A DNA stretch of 64,000 bases from Streptomyces sp. NRRL F-5126. GTDB taxonomy: Bacteria > Actinomycetota > Actinomycetes > Streptomycetales > Streptomycetaceae. Location: contig NZ_JOFZ01000015.1 of the NCBI RefSeq assembly GCF_000721265.1, forward strand, positions 62,001 through 126,000. Direction: 5' to 3'. Within the stretch, counting starts at the first letter, position 1. Every line of letters begins with the position of its first letter. The notes below the pieces were generated by a model. It had not been told where the DNA came from. It ran no database searches and saw only the letters and a program-made list of their open reading frames with translations. Shown here piece by piece: positions 54,911 through 63,660 of the stretch. The position numbers were made by a program, and so were the translations under genes.

Positions 54911-54952
54911 GGCAGGCGGCAGGCGGCAGGCGGCAGGCGGCAGGCGGCAGGC
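54911..54952. repeat. heptamer tandem repeat, six copies of GGCAGGC
   Basis: Six perfect head-to-tail copies in the spacer upstream of the clpP operon. Confidence 0.9.
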
Positions 54953-55160
54953 AGTACGGTGCCCCGTCGGCGGCCGCCGGGCGGCGGGCCGGCCGGGCCG
55001 TGACCCGGCGGCGGTGAGCCGACGGACCGGCCGCGCGGCGGGACCGACGGGTGCCGCAGGCTGTTGTGCCCGGCGGCAGTCGATCCGCGCCATGCCGCCG
55101 GAGGGGCCCAGCGGGCGACAGACGGCAGGCCGTGCGGGGCGCGCCCGCGGGCGGGTACGG

Positions 55161-55187
55161 CGGGCGGCGGGCGGCGGGCGGCGGGCC
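55161..55187. repeat. heptamer tandem repeat, three to four copies of CGGGCGG
   Basis: Three perfect copies and a partial fourth, about 100 bases before the tig terminator. Confidence 0.8.
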
Positions 55188-55280
55188 GGATCGGACGGGG
55201 GCACGAGCGGTGGCTCCTCACGGCCATGGCTCGGCAGCGGTCCGGGGCGGGGCTGCGCCGGGTGGCCGGGGCGGACGCGG

Positions 55281-55312
55281 CGGGCCCCGGACGCTGGTGC
55301 GTCCGGGGCCCG
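55281..55312 (-). terminator. tig terminator
   Basis: A perfect 14 bp stem (55281-55294 with 55299-55312) has a TGGT loop, 17 bases downstream of the tig stop. Confidence 0.85.
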
Positions 55313-55329
55313 TCCTGCGTGCGGTGCGG

Positions 55330-56751
55330 TCAGGCGGTGGGCTTGGCCTCGTCATCGCCGGACTCGGCGGCGGGGGCCTCGGCGGACTCCGCCGCCTCGA
55401 CCGTCTCCGTGGCCGCCTCGGTGGCCTCGGCGTCGCCTTCCTCGTCGTCCAGGTCGACCGTCTCGCCGTTCGTGTCGACGACCTTCGCCGCCTCCACGAC
55501 CGCGGCGAGCGCCTTGCCGCGGGCGACCTCGCCGACCAGCATCGGCACCTGGCCGCCCTCGACGACCGCCTGCGCGAACTGGTCGGGGCTCATGCCGGAG
55601 GACTGCGCGCGGCGCATGAGGTGCTCGGTGAGCTCCTCCTGGTTCACGTTCAGCTTCTCCCGGTTGACGAGCTCGTCCAGGATGAACTGGGTCTTGATCC
55701 CCTTGACCGCCTGCTCCTCGGTCTCGGAGTCGAACTCCTCCCGGGTCTTGCCCTGGATCTGGAGGTACTGCGCGAGGTCCATGCCCATCTGCGGCAGCTG
55801 GTGGTTCTCCAGGTTGTGCGTGCGGGTCTCGATCTCGTCCGCGAGCAGCTTCTCGGGGACCGGCACCTCGACGAGCTTGACCAGCTCGTCGAGCACGCGC
55901 TCCTGCGCCTGCGTGGCCTGGTCGTACTGCTTCATCGACACCAGGCGCTTGCGGCTGTCCGCCCTGAGCTCCTCCAGCGTGTCGAACTCGCTGGCGGTCT
56001 GCGCGAAGTCGTCGTCGAGCTCGGGCAGCTCGCGGGCCTTGACCTCGCTGACCTTGACGGTGACCTCGGCCGCCTTGCCCTCGGCGGAGCCGCCCTTCAG
56101 CTCGGACGTGAAGGTGGCCTCGCCGCCGGCCTCAAGGCCGGTGACGGCGGCGTCGATGCCGTCGAGCAGGTCACCCGAGCCGATCACGTAGTCGATGCCG
56201 TTCGCGACGCCGTCCTCCAGGACCTCGCCGTCGATCCTGGCCTCCAGGTCGACCGTCACGACGTCGCCGTCGGCGGCGGCGCGCTCGACGGCGCTGGTCG
56301 AGGCGAAGCGGTCGCGCAGCTGCTCGACCGACTTGTCCACGTCCTCGTCGCTGACCTCGGCGGCGTCGACGGTGACCTCGATGCCGGAGTAGTCGGGGAT
56401 CGTGATCTCGGGGCGGACGTCGACCTCGGCGGTGAAGGAGAGCAGTTCGCCGTCCTTCAGCTCCTTGATGTCGACCTCGGGCTGGCCGAGCACGTTCAGC
56501 TCACCCTCGTTGACCGCGTCGGTGTAGAACTTCGGAAGGGCGTCGTTGACGGCCTCCTCCAGCACAGCACCGCGGCCGAACCGCTGGTCGATGACGCGGG
56601 CCGGGATCTTGCCCTTGCGGAAGCCCTTCACCGTGACCTGCTGGTTGATCTTCTTGTACGCCGCGTCGAGGCTGTCCTTGAGCTCCTCGAAGGGCACCTC
56701 GACAGTGAGCCGAACCCGGGTCGGGTTCAGGGTCTCCACGGCGCTCTTCAC
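55330..56751 (-). CDS. tig: trigger factor (ribosome-bound chaperone and prolyl isomerase)
   Basis: A 473-residue chaperone at the ribosome exit. The ribosome-binding domain has [17 protein letters not shown] near 43-59 (the FRK signature). The PPIase domain covers about 160-245, the C-terminal substrate arms about 250-420, and an acidic Ala/Glu tail of about 50 residues ends the protein, longer than in E. coli (432 in total). The GTG at 56751 has a textbook AAGGAG site. It is placed upstream of the clp genes as in most bacteria, but separated by a long spacer. Confidence 0.96.
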   Translation of the reverse strand: MKSAVETLNPTRVRLTVEVPFEELKDSLDAAYKKINQQVTVKGFRKGKIPARVIDQRFGRGAVLEEAVNDALPKFYTDAVNEGELNVLGQPEVDIKELKDGELLSFTAEVDVRPEITIPDYSGIEVTVDAAEVSDEDVDKSVEQLRDRFASTSAVERAAADGDVVTVDLEARIDGEVLEDGVANGIDYVIGSGDLLDGIDAAVTGLEAGGEATFTSELKGGSAEGKAAEVTVKVSEVKARELPELDDDFAQTASEFDTLEELRADSRKRLVSMKQYDQATQAQERVLDELVKLVEVPVPEKLLADEIETRTHNLENHQLPQMGMDLAQYLQIQGKTREEFDSETEEQAVKGIKTQFILDELVNREKLNVNQEELTEHLMRRAQSSGMSPDQFAQAVVEGGQVPMLVGEVARGKALAAVVEAAKVVDTNGETVDLDDEEGDAEATEAATETVEAAESAEAPAAESGDDEAKPTA

Positions 56752-56873
56752 GGTTCGGTCTCCTTGGTGGCTGATTCTGGGGTTCGCATGCCGCGCGCTC
56801 ATGATCGGCGTCGGCCTGCACATCGGCCCGGCTCTTGGGGTCCTCGGAGACTCGTCAGACACGCGGGCACGCA

Positions 56874-56910
56874 GCTTGCATAGTAACCGCAAGCATGAAC
56901 AGGCCCACAA
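56874..56910 (-). promoter_or_regulatory. putative tig promoter with inverted repeat over the -10
   Basis: TACTAT (56885-56880) with TTGTGG (56910-56905), spacer 19, is a plausible promoter about 130 bases before tig. GCTTGC (56874-56879) and GCAAGC (56889-56894) form an inverted repeat that brackets the -10, as an operator would. Confidence 0.4.
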
Positions 56911-56941
56911 CGCGATCTTCCGGTGCGCGCGCGTGCGCGGC

Positions 56942-57018
56942 TGGTCGGGGTGGCCGGATTCGAACCGACGACCTTCCGCTCCCAAAGCGGACGCGCTACC
57001 AAGCTGCGCCACACCCCG
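56942..57018 (-). tRNA. tRNA-Pro (anticodon UGG)
   Basis: On the minus strand the acceptor stem CGGGGTG/CACCCCG closes a full cloverleaf. The anticodon stem TCCGC/GCGGA holds the loop TTTGGGA with anticodon TGG. The T-loop is TTCGAAT. The discriminator A and CCA are encoded (56945-56942). Confidence 0.96.
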
Positions 57019-57178
57019 TCGGTGCGACACGTAGGGTACATGCCCGAAGGCACTGCGTCGGACCCCGTTTCGCGGGGTGGGCGGGAGCGGCGCGCACACC
57101 CGTGTGCGGACGGGGCGCCGGAACCGCTACGATGCTCTGCGTACGCGCTCGGTCCCCCTGCGGGATTCCCGGGCTCGC

Positions 57179-57249
57179 GCGGGCGTAGCTCAATGGTAGA
57201 GCCCTAGTCTTCCAAACTAGCTACGCGGGTTCGATTCCCGTCGCCCGCT
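57179..57249 (+). tRNA. tRNA-Gly (anticodon UCC)
   Basis: Acceptor GCGGGCG/CGCCCGC, D-arm GCTC..GAGC, anticodon loop CTTCCAA with anticodon TCC, T-arm CGGGTTCGATTCCCG. It is 71 bases long; CCA is not encoded. Confidence 0.96.
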
Positions 57250-57306
57250 CTCGGAGGCCGCTGCCTCCCAGGTGCGCTCCTCACGCGCCCGGTACGTACG
57301 ACCACG

Positions 57307-57337
57307 GCCCGGCCGGCGATTTCCTCGCCGACCGGGC
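57307..57337. terminator. bidirectional terminator after tRNA-Gly
   Basis: A 13 bp stem (57307-57319 with 57325-57337) has a single C-A mismatch and a TTTCC loop. It lies between the tRNA and the convergent small membrane protein gene. Confidence 0.75.
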
Positions 57338-57363
57338 TGTTGTCGTGACGGTCCCGATCCGCC

Positions 57364-57558
57364 TCAGAAGTGGATCTGGCTGATGGTGTCGGCCACCGAG
57401 TTCATGAACCTGTTCACGGACGGGGCGATGTTCGTCGAGGCAAGGAAGAAGCCGAACAGGATCGCCACGATGGCGGGCCCGGCCTTGATGGACTTACCGC
57501 GGATCATCAGCACAAGGATGATCGCCAACACCACCGCCACGGACACTGAAACGGCCAT
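57364..57558 (-). CDS. small two-helix membrane protein
   Basis: A 64-residue protein. Helix one is VSVAVVLAIILVLMIRG (about 4-20); a GKSIKAGPAIVAILFGFFLAST segment holds helix two (about 26-43), followed by NIAPSVNRFMNS and an amphipathic end. Very similar small proteins are widespread in Streptomyces as far as I recall, with no known function. The ATG has GAGGG about 10 bases upstream. It converges with tRNA-Gly across a shared terminator. Confidence 0.75.
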   Translation of the reverse strand: MAVSVSVAVVLAIILVLMIRGKSIKAGPAIVAILFGFFLASTNIAPSVNRFMNSVADTISQIHF

Positions 57559-58014
57559 AACTGATCACACCCTCGGTCGGTCCGCCTAGCCGGCCGCGGG
57601 ACCGCGTGCCATCCCGCTTCCCGCTGGTCACCATGGTGCCATCAACCTCTGTGTGCGCGCTGCCGGGTGACGCATCATCGACGACCAGAACGCGCCAACC
57701 CCGAGGCGCCGCAAACCGTCGCATCCGCAACGAACCGCCGTTGCCCGCCGAACACGCATGATCAATGCGTAGGGGAATCGCCAATGGCCTCGCGCAATCG
57801 TTTCGTGGGTCACACAGATAATTCACAGGAGGCGTGAACGGTAAGCGCACGGGCATCCGAAACAGGAATGCATGCACGTCGCCAGGCCTTCGATTCGGTG
57901 ACGATTTGCCCGATTCAATGCGGATTAATCGGGGCATTTGGTGCGGTCACGACTCGTTTCCTTTTCCACCTTGCCGGGCGGCAGGGTGGTTTTACCGATT
58001 GCCTGGGACCCGTC
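57559..58014. other. intergenic region, divergent promoters
   Basis: About 455 bases without a supported gene, more AT-rich than its surroundings. An AGGAGG at 57827-57832 is only one base from a GTG at 57834, and the frame that follows shows no coding character. It should contain the promoters of the small membrane protein gene and the acyltransferase gene. Confidence 0.45.
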
Positions 58015-58020
58015 TAGGGT
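58015..58020 (+). promoter_or_regulatory. -10 element suggesting a leaderless acyltransferase mRNA
   Basis: TAGGGT is followed by 7 bases and the ATG at 58028. A -10 at this distance would start transcription at or next to the start codon. A weak TTTACC lies 18 bases upstream. Confidence 0.45.
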
Positions 58021-58027
58021 GCGTCGA

Positions 58028-59269
58028 ATGGTTCAGGCGTCACAGGGATATGAGAAGGCTTCCGGGTCACGTAACGGCAGGCGGGAATCGGCGAATCCGG
58101 CCGTCGCGAACGCATCGGGAGCGGTGGCCGACACGCCGCCGGATCCGAACGGTCCTGCCGCGCGAACGGCTGTCGCCGACACCGCGGAGAAGTCCGTCCC
58201 GGCCGCGAAGACCGGCTCGGAGGCGAGCCCGGAGGCCGGCTCCGGGCAGCAGGCGGCGGCGCGGCCGAAGCGGCGCGAGGCATTCTTCGACAACGCCAAG
58301 TACCTGGCGATCGTGCTCGTGGCCGTGGCCCACTCGTGGGAGCCCCTCATGGACGGCAGCCGGGCGACCAAGGCGCTGTACATGGTCGTCTACACGTTCC
58401 ACATGCCGGCCTTCATCATCATCTCCGGCTACTTCTCGCGCAGCTTCACCGCGACCCCGCGCCAACTGAAGCGCCTGGTGACCGGCGTCGCCGTGCCCTA
58501 CATCGTCTTCGAGACGGCGTACTCGCTGCTGCGCTGGGCCGGCGAGAAGCCGCATCACCTGAGCGTCAGCCTCCAGGACCCGTGGTTCCTGACCTGGTTC
58601 CTGATCGCGCTGTTCGTCTGGCGGCTGACGACGCCGCTGTGGCGGGCGATCCGGCATCCGCTGCCGGTGGCGCTCGTCGTCGCGATGCTCGCGTCGTTCT
58701 GCCCGTCGATCAGCGGCGACCTCGCGCTCCCGCGCGTGCTGCAGTTCCTGCCGTACTTCGTGCTCGGCCTCTGCCTGAAGCCCGAGCACTTCCGGCTGGT
58801 GCGGCGGCGCGAGGTACGGCTGCTGAGCGCGCCCGTCTTCCTGTGCGCGGTGGCCTTCTCGTACGGGATCGCGCCGAGGTTCGCGTCCGGCTGGCTCTAC
58901 CACAACACCAGTGCGGAGGATCTCGGCCAGGCCTGGTGGACGGGGCCCGCGATGCAGCTCGGGCTCTTCGCCTGCTCGCTGGCGCTGACCGCGTGCTTCC
59001 TTTCGTGGGTGCCGAGCCGGCCCATGTGGTTCACCGTGCTCGGCGCGGGCACCATCTGCGGCTACCTGCTGCACGGCTTCCTGATCAAGGGCGCCGGTTT
59101 CGCGGGCGTCTTCGACGACCACCCGTGGCTGAGCGCACCTGCCGGTGAGGTCGTCGTCACGTTGCTGGCGGCGGTGGCGGTGACGCTGCTGTGCAGCCCG
59201 CCGGTGCGGCGGGCCTTCCGCTGGGCCGTGGAGCCCGACATGGCCTGGGCGTTCCGCACGCAGGAGTGA
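58028..59269 (+). CDS. acyltransferase 3 family membrane protein
   Basis: A 413-residue protein. A disordered N-terminal region of about 80 residues is followed by about ten membrane helices. FFDNAKYLAIVLVAVAHSWE near 85-104 carries the N-terminal Asp/His motif of acyltransferase 3 / fucose 4-O-acetylase-like proteins, and FHMPAFIIISGYFSRSF near 120 is the second signature. These enzymes O-acetylate surface sugars or glycans. The ATG is placed after a TAGGGT element. It is an isolated gene; a link to the surface polymer of the left part is possible but only inferred. Confidence 0.87.
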   Translation: MVQASQGYEKASGSRNGRRESANPAVANASGAVADTPPDPNGPAARTAVADTAEKSVPAAKTGSEASPEAGSGQQAAARPKRREAFFDNAKYLAIVLVAVAHSWEPLMDGSRATKALYMVVYTFHMPAFIIISGYFSRSFTATPRQLKRLVTGVAVPYIVFETAYSLLRWAGEKPHHLSVSLQDPWFLTWFLIALFVWRLTTPLWRAIRHPLPVALVVAMLASFCPSISGDLALPRVLQFLPYFVLGLCLKPEHFRLVRRREVRLLSAPVFLCAVAFSYGIAPRFASGWLYHNTSAEDLGQAWWTGPAMQLGLFACSLALTACFLSWVPSRPMWFTVLGAGTICGYLLHGFLIKGAGFAGVFDDHPWLSAPAGEVVVTLLAAVAVTLLCSPPVRRAFRWAVEPDMAWAFRTQE

Positions 59270-59323
59270 GCGGGGGCCGCCCGGCCCCTCCCTGACGGCC
59301 GCCGCAGGCTCTACGCTGAGCGA

Positions 59324-60082
59324 GTGCTCGAGGTGATCAAGTCCCTGATCGAGGCGCTGGCCGGCAGTTGGACGGGAGCGGTCCAGCTCCGCGAGGAACG
59401 CAGGCGGCGCGAGGTGGCGGCCGAGCTCTTCCTGCTGTACACGCACATCAACCAGATCCTGGTCACGGCCGAGGACATCGTGCGGGCCTTCGAGGGGCTG
59501 GCCGGGTACGCGTCCGGCGGGCCCGACGCCTTCGCGCGCGTTCCGCCTTCCCAGGAGGCGGTGCGGCAACTCGTCCTGCACCAGGGCGACCAGCTGCGGC
59601 GCGCCTCGGAGCTGCTGGACGAGAACTCGGTTCTCCTCCAGATCATCGAGCCCCGCGCCTACAACCGGCTCGTGCCGCTCATCGGCTTCAAGTCCGGCGC
59701 GCTGGCCGCGGTCGGCACGGTGATGTCGGGAGGCGGCTTCCCCACCAGGCCGACCCAGGCCGAGGTGGACGCATGGGCGGTCGACCTCGCCCGCCGCACG
59801 GGTTCTCGCGGCCGGATCGCGACGGACATGGTCCTGGCAGCGGGCGACGATGTCGTCGACGCCTCGGAGGGCGAGTGGTTCCGCTCGGGCGAGAGGGCCG
59901 GGACCGCGCCGACGGCGGACTTCGCCAGGTGGTTCCTGCGGGCGCGGGAGCCGCGCGAGCAGCTGGCGGGGATACGTGAGGCGGTCGAAACCCTGCGCGC
60001 CGCGCTGCTGGAGAACTTCACCGTCGCGGACGTACTCCTTCAGGTGGGCGAGCGGCAGCGCAGGCGGACGCGCGAGAGCTGA
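59324..60082 (+). CDS. hypothetical helical protein
   Basis: A 252-residue soluble protein starting at a GTG. The first 60 residues predict an amphipathic helix and coiled coil (VQLREERRRREVAAELFLLY), and the rest is mainly helical with many Arg and Glu. I do not recognise a domain. TACGCT lies 6 bases before the GTG, so the mRNA may be leaderless. Codon pattern and position between the acyltransferase and DinB genes indicate a real gene. Confidence 0.7.
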   Translation: MLEVIKSLIEALAGSWTGAVQLREERRRREVAAELFLLYTHINQILVTAEDIVRAFEGLAGYASGGPDAFARVPPSQEAVRQLVLHQGDQLRRASELLDENSVLLQIIEPRAYNRLVPLIGFKSGALAAVGTVMSGGGFPTRPTQAEVDAWAVDLARRTGSRGRIATDMVLAAGDDVVDASEGEWFRSGERAGTAPTADFARWFLRAREPREQLAGIREAVETLRAALLENFTVADVLLQVGERQRRRTRES

Positions 60083-60106
60083 GGGCGCGGCCGGCCGCGC
60101 CCTCCT

Positions 60107-60637
60107 TCAGCGGCGGACCGCCGCGGCACACAGGCCGAGTTGGCCCGCATGCTCGAATCCGTCGCGCACCAGGGCGGCCAGGCGCTCCTCCACGGTGTGG
60201 GTGTTGCGGAGTGTGGGGCTCGTCACGGGGCGCGCCGCGTCGCTCGGCGGGGCGGCCGCAAGGTAGCCGAGGGTGCGGGCGTGCGCCGCCGCCGCGTACG
60301 CGGCGAGGTTCTCGCCGGACGCCGGCGGGACGCGGAAGGCGGCGGCCTGCGCGGTCGTGTGGCCGAGCCCGGTGTCGGCGGGGTCGCGCGGGCGCTGGAA
60401 GCGGTCCGCCCAGCCGTCCGCCGTCCACAGCTGGGCGCGGCCGAGGAGTTCGGAGATGTTGCGGTCCTGGCCGCGTGCGATGTGCCAGATCAGCCACGCG
60501 GGCGTGTTGGCGCCTGGGGGGTACGGTGGCGCGGCGTGCAGCCAGTCGTCCACGGCGTCCGTGTACAGCACGGTCAGGTCGGCGTGCAGGAGCGCGAACT
60601 GCCGCGCGGCCAGGGTGCGCCAGTCGCCCGGTGTCAC
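60107..60637 (-). CDS. DinB/DUF664-like protein
   Basis: A 176-residue four-helix protein starting at a GTG (TPGDWRTLAARQFALLH). NTPAWLIWHIARGQDRNISE near 52-71 carries the metal-binding histidine pattern of the DinB superfamily, which includes mycothiol-dependent transferases and isomerases of actinobacteria. A C-terminal His in DGFEHAGQLGL completes the site. Substrate unknown. The GTG overlaps the stop of the phosphatase gene (GTGA), so the two are co-expressed. Confidence 0.82.
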   Translation of the reverse strand: MTPGDWRTLAARQFALLHADLTVLYTDAVDDWLHAAPPYPPGANTPAWLIWHIARGQDRNISELLGRAQLWTADGWADRFQRPRDPADTGLGHTTAQAAAFRVPPASGENLAAYAAAAHARTLGYLAAAPPSDAARPVTSPTLRNTHTVEERLAALVRDGFEHAGQLGLCAAAVRR

Positions 60638-61791
60638 GGGGCCGTGTCGGCGTCTCGGGCGAGCAGGAGCAGCGCGCGGTCGTCGTTGACGTCCTTCGCG
60701 ACCGTTTCGATCAGGTGCCAGGACGCGCCCTCGAAGCCCCCCTTCACGTAGCGGTCGGCGGCGCCCGTCAGGCGGTCGATGCCCTCGCTCAGGTCGCGGC
60801 CCGGCGCCTCCACCAGGCCGTCGGTGAAGAGCATCAGCACGTCGCCGGGGCGCAGCGCGCCCTTCGCCGGGTCGAACTGGGCGCCGTCGTAGACCCCGAG
60901 GAGCGGTCCCTCGCCGGACTTCTCCTCCCACCTGCCGGTACCCGCGTGCAGCTGGAGTGCCGGGAGGTGGCCTGCGGACAGGAGTTCGTAGTCGCCGGAT
61001 TCGAGGTCGAGCACCAGGTGGATCGAGGTCGCGAACCCCTCTTCCCAGTTCTGGCGCAGCAGGTAGCCGTTGGCCGCGGGCAGGAAGCCGTGCGGCGGCA
61101 GCGAGCCGAGCAGCCCGCCGAACGCGCCCGAGAGCAGCAGGGCGCGCGAACCCGCGTCCATGCCCTTGCCCGACACGTCGGTCAGGACGATCTCCAGCGT
61201 CCGGCCGCCGCCCGTGCGGGCCGCGACGACGAAGTCGCCGGAGAAGGACTGGCCGCCCGCGGGCCGCAGCGACCACTCCCGGTACCAGCCGCCCGGCAGG
61301 CTCGGCAGCGCGCTCTGCACCCGGATGCGTTCACGCAGGTCGAAGAGCATGGTGCCGCCACGCCGCCACGGCACCCCGACGCGCGCCCTGAACTGGGCGA
61401 GCAGCAGGCCGAAGAGGCCGCAAGCGGCCACCACGAGTACCGTGCCAGGCGTTACGCGCGCGGGGCCGTGCTGGTAGGGGCCGAGCACGATCGCCTCGAC
61501 GATCAGGGCCGCCGCGGACGCCGCGTACAGGCCGAGCAGGCTGGCGGGCCGCAGCAGCAGGCCGCCCGCGACGATCGGCACGGCGAGCGCGGCCGGCGCG
61601 CACCACATCGGGACGGCGAGCGTCGTCACGGTGATCGCGGGCACGAGCGCCAGCAGGCCGACCATGGCGATCAGGTCGGATCCCTCGCCGCGGAACCAGT
61701 CGACACCGGCCCGGCGCACGGAGATGCGCACCCGGTGCAGTCTCCTGCGCATCCGGGCGGTCGACGACTCCGCTTCCGCGACACCGGCCAT
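60634..61791 (-). CDS. membrane-anchored PP2C-type (SpoIIE/RsbU) phosphatase
   Basis: A 385-residue protein. Residues 30-140 hold four to five membrane helices; the PP2C/SpoIIE domain covers about 160-385, with FSGDFVVAA near 195 and LTDVSGKGMDAGSRA near 215 (metal-binding aspartates) and LMLFTDGLVEA near 315. Such phosphatases dephosphorylate anti-anti-sigma factors of the RsbV type in stress signalling. No such partner is in the window. The ATG at 61791 was chosen because it precedes the first conserved segment; its ribosome site is weak. Confidence 0.88.
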   Translation of the reverse strand: MAGVAEAESSTARMRRRLHRVRISVRRAGVDWFRGEGSDLIAMVGLLALVPAITVTTLAVPMWCAPAALAVPIVAGGLLLRPASLLGLYAASAAALIVEAIVLGPYQHGPARVTPGTVLVVAACGLFGLLLAQFRARVGVPWRRGGTMLFDLRERIRVQSALPSLPGGWYREWSLRPAGGQSFSGDFVVAARTGGGRTLEIVLTDVSGKGMDAGSRALLLSGAFGGLLGSLPPHGFLPAANGYLLRQNWEEGFATSIHLVLDLESGDYELLSAGHLPALQLHAGTGRWEEKSGEGPLLGVYDGAQFDPAKGALRPGDVLMLFTDGLVEAPGRDLSEGIDRLTGAADRYVKGGFEGASWHLIETVAKDVNDDRALLLLARDADTAP

Positions 61792-61891
61792 TGGAGTGGA
61801 CCCTATCGATCTGTCCGGCCGCCGTGCAGAGGGCCCCCGTGTGTTCGATATCGGATCGTCACGGCGGCGGACGGCTGGTAGGGATGGGTGC

Positions 61892-63127
61892 ATGACAGAG
61901 CTGCGGGTGCTGTGCAAGGACGACTGGGACCGCTGGGACGAGACGTTGGACCGTGCGTTCGGCGGGGCGGGCGAGGCTCCGAAGAGGCGTGCCCTGCTGA
62001 ACGAACTGACCGAGCAGGACCGTTCCCTGGGCGTCTGGGACGGTGCGGATTGCGTCGGTACGGCCGGCGCGTTCTCGTTCCGCCTGTCCGTCCCGGGCGG
62101 CTCGCTCGTGCCGGCCGCGGGCGTCACCATGGTCTCCGTCGCGGCCACGCACCGGCGGCGCGGGCTGCTGCGGTCCATGATGCGGCGGCAGTTGGACGAC
62201 GTGCGCGAGCGCGGCGAGCCGATGGCCGTCCTGACCGCGTCGGAACCGGACATCTACGGACGGTTCGGATACGGGCTGGCGACGACGAAGCTGGCGATGG
62301 AGATCGACACCACGCGCGTGCGCGTCGCGTCGCTTCCCGAGGGCGCGGACGCGGTGGAGCTGCGGTACGCCTCGCCCACCGACCCGGAAGTGGGGCGCGC
62401 GATCGAGGACGTCTACGCCCGCGCCGTGCCGGCGCGCCCGGGGATGCTCGCCCGGCAGCCCGGCTGGGAGCGGCTGCCGCTGCTCGACCCGCCGCAGGAG
62501 CGCGAGGGCGCCTCGCCGCTCCGGTGCGTGCTCGCGCGGCGCGGCGGCGAGGTCGCCGGCTTCGCCCTCTTCCACATGACGGGCGAGGCGGACATGGCGG
62601 GCGCGAAGTGCGTGGTGCGGGTCCGTGACGTGTACACGGGGGACCCCGCCTCGTACGCGGCGCTGTGGCGTTTCCTGTGCGAGATCGACCTGACGTGGAC
62701 GGTGTCGGTGGGCAGCCGCCCGGTGGACGATCCGGTGCTGCACCTGCTGTCGGACGTGCGGCGCTGCGGGCTGCGGGTGCGCGACGTCGCGTACGCGCGG
62801 CCGGTCGACGTGGGCGGCGCGCTCGCGGCGCGCGCCTACCGTGCGCCCGTCGACGTGGTGCTCGACGTACGCGACGCCTTCTGCCCGTGGAACGAGGGGC
62901 GCTGGCGGCTGAGCGGCGACGCGGAGGGCGCGGCCTGCGCGCGCACCGGGGACGCGGCCGACCTGGCGCTGAGCGTGCGGGAGCTGGGCTCCGCCTACCT
63001 GGGCGGCGTGACGCTGCGCGCGCTGGCGGACGCGGGGCGGGTGACGGAACTGCGTCCCGGCGCGCTCGCCGAGGCGTCGCTCGCGTTCGGCTCCGACGTG
63101 GCGCCCTGGCTGCCGCACGGCTTCTGA
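61892..63127 (+). CDS. Eis-like GNAT N-acetyltransferase
   Basis: A 411-residue protein of the Eis type, with an N-terminal GNAT domain (acetyl-CoA loop MVSVAATHRRRGLLRSMM near 80), a second GNAT-like domain (about 150-290) and a C-terminal SCP2-like domain (about 300-411). It ends PWLPHGF; the terminal carboxylate of Phe serves as the catalytic base in Eis enzymes. Relatives acetylate amines, including aminoglycosides and peptides. TAGGGA lies 7 bases before the ATG, so the mRNA may be leaderless. Confidence 0.92.
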   Translation: MTELRVLCKDDWDRWDETLDRAFGGAGEAPKRRALLNELTEQDRSLGVWDGADCVGTAGAFSFRLSVPGGSLVPAAGVTMVSVAATHRRRGLLRSMMRRQLDDVRERGEPMAVLTASEPDIYGRFGYGLATTKLAMEIDTTRVRVASLPEGADAVELRYASPTDPEVGRAIEDVYARAVPARPGMLARQPGWERLPLLDPPQEREGASPLRCVLARRGGEVAGFALFHMTGEADMAGAKCVVRVRDVYTGDPASYAALWRFLCEIDLTWTVSVGSRPVDDPVLHLLSDVRRCGLRVRDVAYARPVDVGGALAARAYRAPVDVVLDVRDAFCPWNEGRWRLSGDAEGAACARTGDAADLALSVRELGSAYLGGVTLRALADAGRVTELRPGALAEASLAFGSDVAPWLPHGF

Positions 63128-63213
63128 CGGGCGGCCGCGGGTCGTACGAGCCGTCGAGCCGCGCGGCCGAAAAGGGCGGGCGGCCGTGCCGGGGGCCTGG
63201 GTACGCTGCGGCC

Positions 63214-63660
63214 GTGCGTACCTCACTTCGCGTCGCCGCGTATGCCGTGCTGGTGGACGACGGGCGGATACTCCTGTCCCGTCTCGTCCCCCACCTCAGG
63301 GACGGGTCGGCCGCCGGGCGGTGGACGCTGCCCGGTGGCGGGATGGACCACGGCGAGGACCCGCTGGACACCGTCGTGCGCGAGGTCGGCGAGGAGACCG
63401 GTCACGCGTCCAGGATGACCGCGCTCCTCGGGATCGACTCGCACACGCGGGACGGCTTCCACGAGGTGCGCGTCTTCTACGCGGGCGAGGTGACGGGCGG
63501 CGTGCTGCGCCCGGAGGCCGACGGGTCGACCGACCTGGCGGCCTGGCACCCGCTCGACGCGGTCGCGGACCTCCCGCACGTCCAGCAGGTCGACACGGCG
63601 CTGCGGTTGTGGCGGGAGCGGCCCGCGCTGGGGAGTGTGCGGGCGGCGTCACCTCGGTAG
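63214..63660 (+). CDS. Nudix hydrolase
   Basis: A 148-residue hydrolase of nucleoside-diphosphate-linked compounds. The Nudix box is complete at residues 41-63: GGGMDHGEDPLDTVVREVGE followed by ETG, with the metal-binding REVGEE. The GTG at 63214 is preceded by TACGCT at 6 bases, again suggesting a leaderless start. Its end overlaps the convergent gene by 12 bases. The substrate is not predictable. Confidence 0.92.
   Translation: MRTSLRVAAYAVLVDDGRILLSRLVPHLRDGSAAGRWTLPGGGMDHGEDPLDTVVREVGEETGHASRMTALLGIDSHTRDGFHEVRVFYAGEVTGGVLRPEADGSTDLAAWHPLDAVADLPHVQQVDTALRLWRERPALGSVRAASPR

Larger units (their letters stand above)
54600..55276. other. GC-extreme gene-free spacer between tig and clpP
   Basis: About 680 bases with long but unconvincing open frames on both strands (Ala/Arg/Pro/Gly only) and two heptamer repeat tracts. 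I see no gene, ribosome site or domain. The texture is the same as in the 44835-45559 spacer. Confidence 0.5.

Noticed and set aside
54539..55204. Long minus-strand frames in the tig-clpP spacer
   Set aside because: Several frames are open at once, all Ala/Arg/Pro-rich, as expected from extreme GC content; heptamer repeats also keep frames open.
56942..57249. tRNA-Pro and tRNA-Gly as an attachment site for an integrated element
   Set aside because: I looked for an integrase gene and a repeated tRNA 3' end nearby and saw neither.
57834..58469. 211-codon frame starting next to an AGGAGG
   Set aside because: Ribosome-site spacing of one base is too short, and the frame overlaps the acyltransferase gene with no coding character.
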